A stretch of 8,989 nt of DNA, from NCBI GenBank assembly GCA_019236485.1, contig JAFAIY010000076.1, positions 1-8,989 on the forward strand, read 5' to 3'. The notes below the pieces were generated by a model. The model worked only from the letters and a program-made list of their open reading frames with translations, made no database searches and had not been told where the DNA came from. The translations under genes were made by a program, and so were the position numbers. Shown here in pieces: positions 8,002 to 8,989 of this stretch. Positions within the stretch are counted from its first letter, which is position 1, and each line of letters starts with the position of its first letter. This DNA is from Comamonas sp. (GTDB taxonomy: Bacteria; Pseudomonadota; Gammaproteobacteria; Burkholderiales; Burkholderiaceae_C).

Positions 8002-8307
8002 ATGTCGGCAACACAAGCAAGAGCCGCTCAGGCGCAAAAGACTCCCCATCCCGAGGACGGCAAGCCCTGGTGGAAGTTCGCCCATGTCTGGCTCATCATC
8101 TCCGGGCCGCTGATCGTGGTGATTGCGGGCCTGGTGACCGCCTATATCGCCATGAGCAAGCCCGATCCCGTGGTCGACCCCGACTATTACCGCCATGGCC
8201 TGGAAATCAACCAGCGCCTGACCGAAGCGCAAAAAAGCCTGGCTCCGGCCGTGACCGGCCGCAACCATGCGGCGACTCCGGCCCACGACCATCCGCTGGA
8301 TCGCTGA
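8002..8307 (+). CDS. ccoH: CcoH (FixH family), cbb3 oxidase assembly/stability protein
   Basis: CcoH is a small membrane protein that interacts with CcoN and is needed for stable cbb3 assembly in organisms studied. The product has 101 residues: a hydrophilic N-terminus, KPWWKFAHVW leading into one membrane helix (about 29-50), then a periplasmic region. That region carries the FixH signature DPDYYRHGLEINQRL (59-73). The C-terminal tail is His-rich (HAATPAHDH). It is shorter than typical FixH proteins of about 150-180 residues and lacks the extended periplasmic domain, as in other short betaproteobacterial forms. The ATG has AGAGG (7991-7995) six bases upstream. It follows ccoG by 80 bases and is closed by an intrinsic terminator. 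Confidence 0.88.
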   Translation: MSATQARAAQAQKTPHPEDGKPWWKFAHVWLIISGPLIVVIAGLVTAYIAMSKPDPVVDPDYYRHGLEINQRLTEAQKSLAPAVTGRNHAATPAHDHPLDR

Positions 8308-8327
8308 GCGTCCGGCGCCGTTCAGAC

Positions 8328-8350
8328 AAGGCCGCTTTGCGGCCTTTTTC
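8328..8350 (+). terminator. Intrinsic terminator after ccoH
   Basis: AAGGCCGC (8328-8335) and GCGGCCTT (8339-8346) form an 8-bp stem with a TTT loop, followed by a T run through 8349. It begins 20 bases after the ccoH stop and closes the oxidase cluster. Confidence 0.93.
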
Positions 8351-8510
8351 ATTGTCGGGCTCTCAAAACATGAGCGTTTTGCGCTGATGAAACATTGACT
8401 TCAGCTTATATCACCCGGGAAATCAATGAAAATCGGGAGCAGCCAGCTCTCCAAAGCATAGCGGTTCAGGGTTTCCCGCCTTGGTGCTTGCCCCCGTTCT
8501 GCGGTCCCCA

Positions 8511-8548
8511 TCCTTGGGCAAAATGGCATTGCCCCCACAGCCCAAGGA
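8511..8548 (+). promoter_or_regulatory. Possible translational switch: hairpin covering the Shine-Dalgarno of the 87-aa gene
   Basis: TCCTTGGGC (8511-8519) is perfectly complementary to GCCCAAGGA (8540-8548), which contains five of the six bases of the AAGGAG ribosome-binding site (8544-8549). A competing hairpin, GGGCAA (8516-8521) with TTGCCC (8529-8534) and a 7-base loop, reuses part of the first arm and would leave the ribosome-binding site free. The two folds are mutually exclusive. Base pairing is read directly; regulation is inferred and needs the transcript to start upstream of 8511. Confidence 0.45.
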
Positions 8549-8556
8549 GATTCGTG

Positions 8557-8820
8557 ATGGACGCTCGCAGCTGGATGTGGATTGCCTGGCCTGCCTTTCT
8601 GGCTGCGGCAATCATGGAGATGGTGGTTTTTGCATTTGTGGACCCGCTGGACGCGCACTGGATGGGTGCACCGCTCGAATGGTCGCGCAGCGCCATCTAT
8701 ACGGTAGCCTTCTTCGTCTTCTGGCTGGTCACCGTGGTGGGCAGCCTGATGACCAGAATGCTGGCGCGTTCGGCGCATGAGCTCAACGGCGGCATAGTCT
8801 CCGAGCCCTGGGTGGAATAG
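8557..8820 (+). CDS. Small two-helix membrane protein of unknown function
   Basis: This encodes 87 residues that I cannot assign to a named family. The N-terminus MDARSWMW leads directly into a hydrophobic segment (about 6-28, WIAWPAFLAAAIMEMVVFAF). A short polar loop with DPLDAHWMGAPLEW (29-42) follows, then a second hydrophobic segment (about 46-66) and a short C-terminal tail (RSAHELNGGIVSEPWVE). Glu21 within the first helix is unusual for a simple anchor. The start is set by AAGGAG seven bases upstream. A TTG at 8395 is in frame but has no ribosome-binding site, and the upstream stretch reads as non-coding. The gene follows the ccoH terminator, so it is a separate unit. Its position suggests, but does not show, a link to respiration. 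The Shine-Dalgarno may be masked by a hairpin. Confidence 0.82.
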   Translation: MDARSWMWIAWPAFLAAAIMEMVVFAFVDPLDAHWMGAPLEWSRSAIYTVAFFVFWLVTVVGSLMTRMLARSAHELNGGIVSEPWVE

Positions 8821-8834
8821 GGCGCCCAGGCCGC

Positions 8835-8848
8835 AAAAAAAAGCCCGC
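8835..8848. terminator. Half of an intrinsic terminator interrupted by the insertion sequence
   Basis: A run of eight A (8835-8842) followed by GCCCGC (8843-8848) has the form of the left half of a bidirectional terminator. The expected right half (GCGGGC plus a T run) is absent, because the insertion sequence begins five bases later. It lies 14 bases after the stop of the small membrane protein gene. The missing half should be on the far side of the insertion sequence, outside the window. Confidence 0.45.
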
Positions 8849-8852
8849 TACA

Positions 8853-8989
8853 TGAACTGACCCCCAGAAGTTGGACACCGATCCAACCGAAGGGGTGTTT
8901 CTCATGTCGAAGTACGACGAACAGTTCAAGCGAGCGGTAGTTGATGAATATTTGTCAGGCGGTCCTGGGTTCAAGACGCTGGCGCATAA
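8853..8989 (+). mobile_element. Left end of an IS3-family insertion sequence (IS150-group-like), cut by the window edge
   Basis: The sequence from 8853 begins TGAACTGACCCCCAGAAG and continues TTGGACACC to 8879. It is recognisable as a terminal inverted repeat of IS3-family elements, which start with TG. A leader of about 24 bases and the start of an orfA-type transposase follow at 8904. Only 137 bases are present, so the right end, orfB and target duplication cannot be seen. The exact left boundary is judged from the repeat and could be off by a base or two. Confidence 0.8.
8904..8989 (+). CDS. IS3-family transposase OrfA, N-terminal fragment (runs off window)
   Basis: The 28 complete codons visible give a start MSKYDEQFKRAVVDEYLSGG followed by PGFKTLAH. 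This is the beginning of the helix-turn-helix DNA-binding domain of IS3-family OrfA proteins: a K(F)K..VV..YL opening, then a G-F/Y segment leading to the recognition helix. OrfA binds the element ends and is normally joined to the OrfB catalytic part by programmed frameshifting. A GAAGGGG ribosome-binding site precedes the ATG. The gene is truncated only by the window edge, so its integrity cannot be judged. Confidence 0.8.
   Translation, partial: MSKYDEQFKRAVVDEYLSGGPGFKTLAH

Noticed and set aside
8395..8424. A sigma-70 promoter for the small membrane protein using TTGACT at 8395-8400 as -35
   Set aside because: No acceptable -10 box lies 16-18 bases downstream, and the nearby TATATC (8407-8412) is only six bases away. 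The promoter of this gene remains unplaced.
8308..8510. A possible extra small gene or RNA between the ccoH terminator and the small membrane protein
   Set aside because: No frame with a ribosome-binding site is present, and apart from the terminator only short weak repeats such as AAAAC/GTTTT around 8365-8380 are seen.
8395..8556. An N-terminal extension of the 87-residue protein starting at TTG 8395
   Set aside because: There is no ribosome-binding site before the TTG, the extension reads as random sequence, and a proper AAGGAG sits before the ATG at 8557.

Overview
The window is GC-rich, has dense same-strand genes, and carries an almost complete cbb3-type cytochrome c oxidase locus. Protein sequences, codon use and gene order (ccoI-ccoS ahead of ccoNOQP, then ccoG-ccoH) suggest a betaproteobacterium of the Burkholderiales, most likely Comamonadaceae (Comamonas/Delftia/Acidovorax-like). 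The taxonomic call comes from pattern recognition, not from a database search.

Layout. A universal stress protein gene (1-444, minus strand) is divergent from the oxidase locus. The 110-base gap between them holds a near-consensus FNR/ANR-type site (507-520) placed to serve both directions. On the plus strand follow ccoI (copper P-type ATPase), ccoS (45 aa), a second near-consensus FNR-type site overlapping the ccoS stop codon, then ccoN, ccoO, ccoQ (45 aa) and ccoP, ended by a strong intrinsic terminator (6406-6435). A short spacer with a 23-base inverted repeat leads into ccoG (membrane iron-sulfur protein) and ccoH, followed by a second intrinsic terminator (8328-8350). Next comes an unrecognised 87-residue protein with two predicted membrane helices. 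Its Shine-Dalgarno sequence lies inside a perfect 9-bp hairpin arm. The window ends in the left end of an IS3-family insertion sequence (from about 8853), which appears to have landed in the loop of a further terminator.

How the genes work together. CcoN (heme b, heme b3 and CuB), CcoO (one heme c) and CcoP (two hemes c) form the high-affinity proton-pumping oxidase used at low oxygen, and CcoQ is its small stabilising subunit. CcoI, CcoG, CcoS and CcoH supply copper, cofactor insertion and assembly. The two FNR-type boxes fit induction when oxygen falls, and the divergent stress protein probably belongs to the same low-oxygen regulon. No wholly new system is evident. The least explained parts are the small membrane protein with its possible translational switch, the operator-like repeat before ccoG, and the possibly leaderless start of ccoI.
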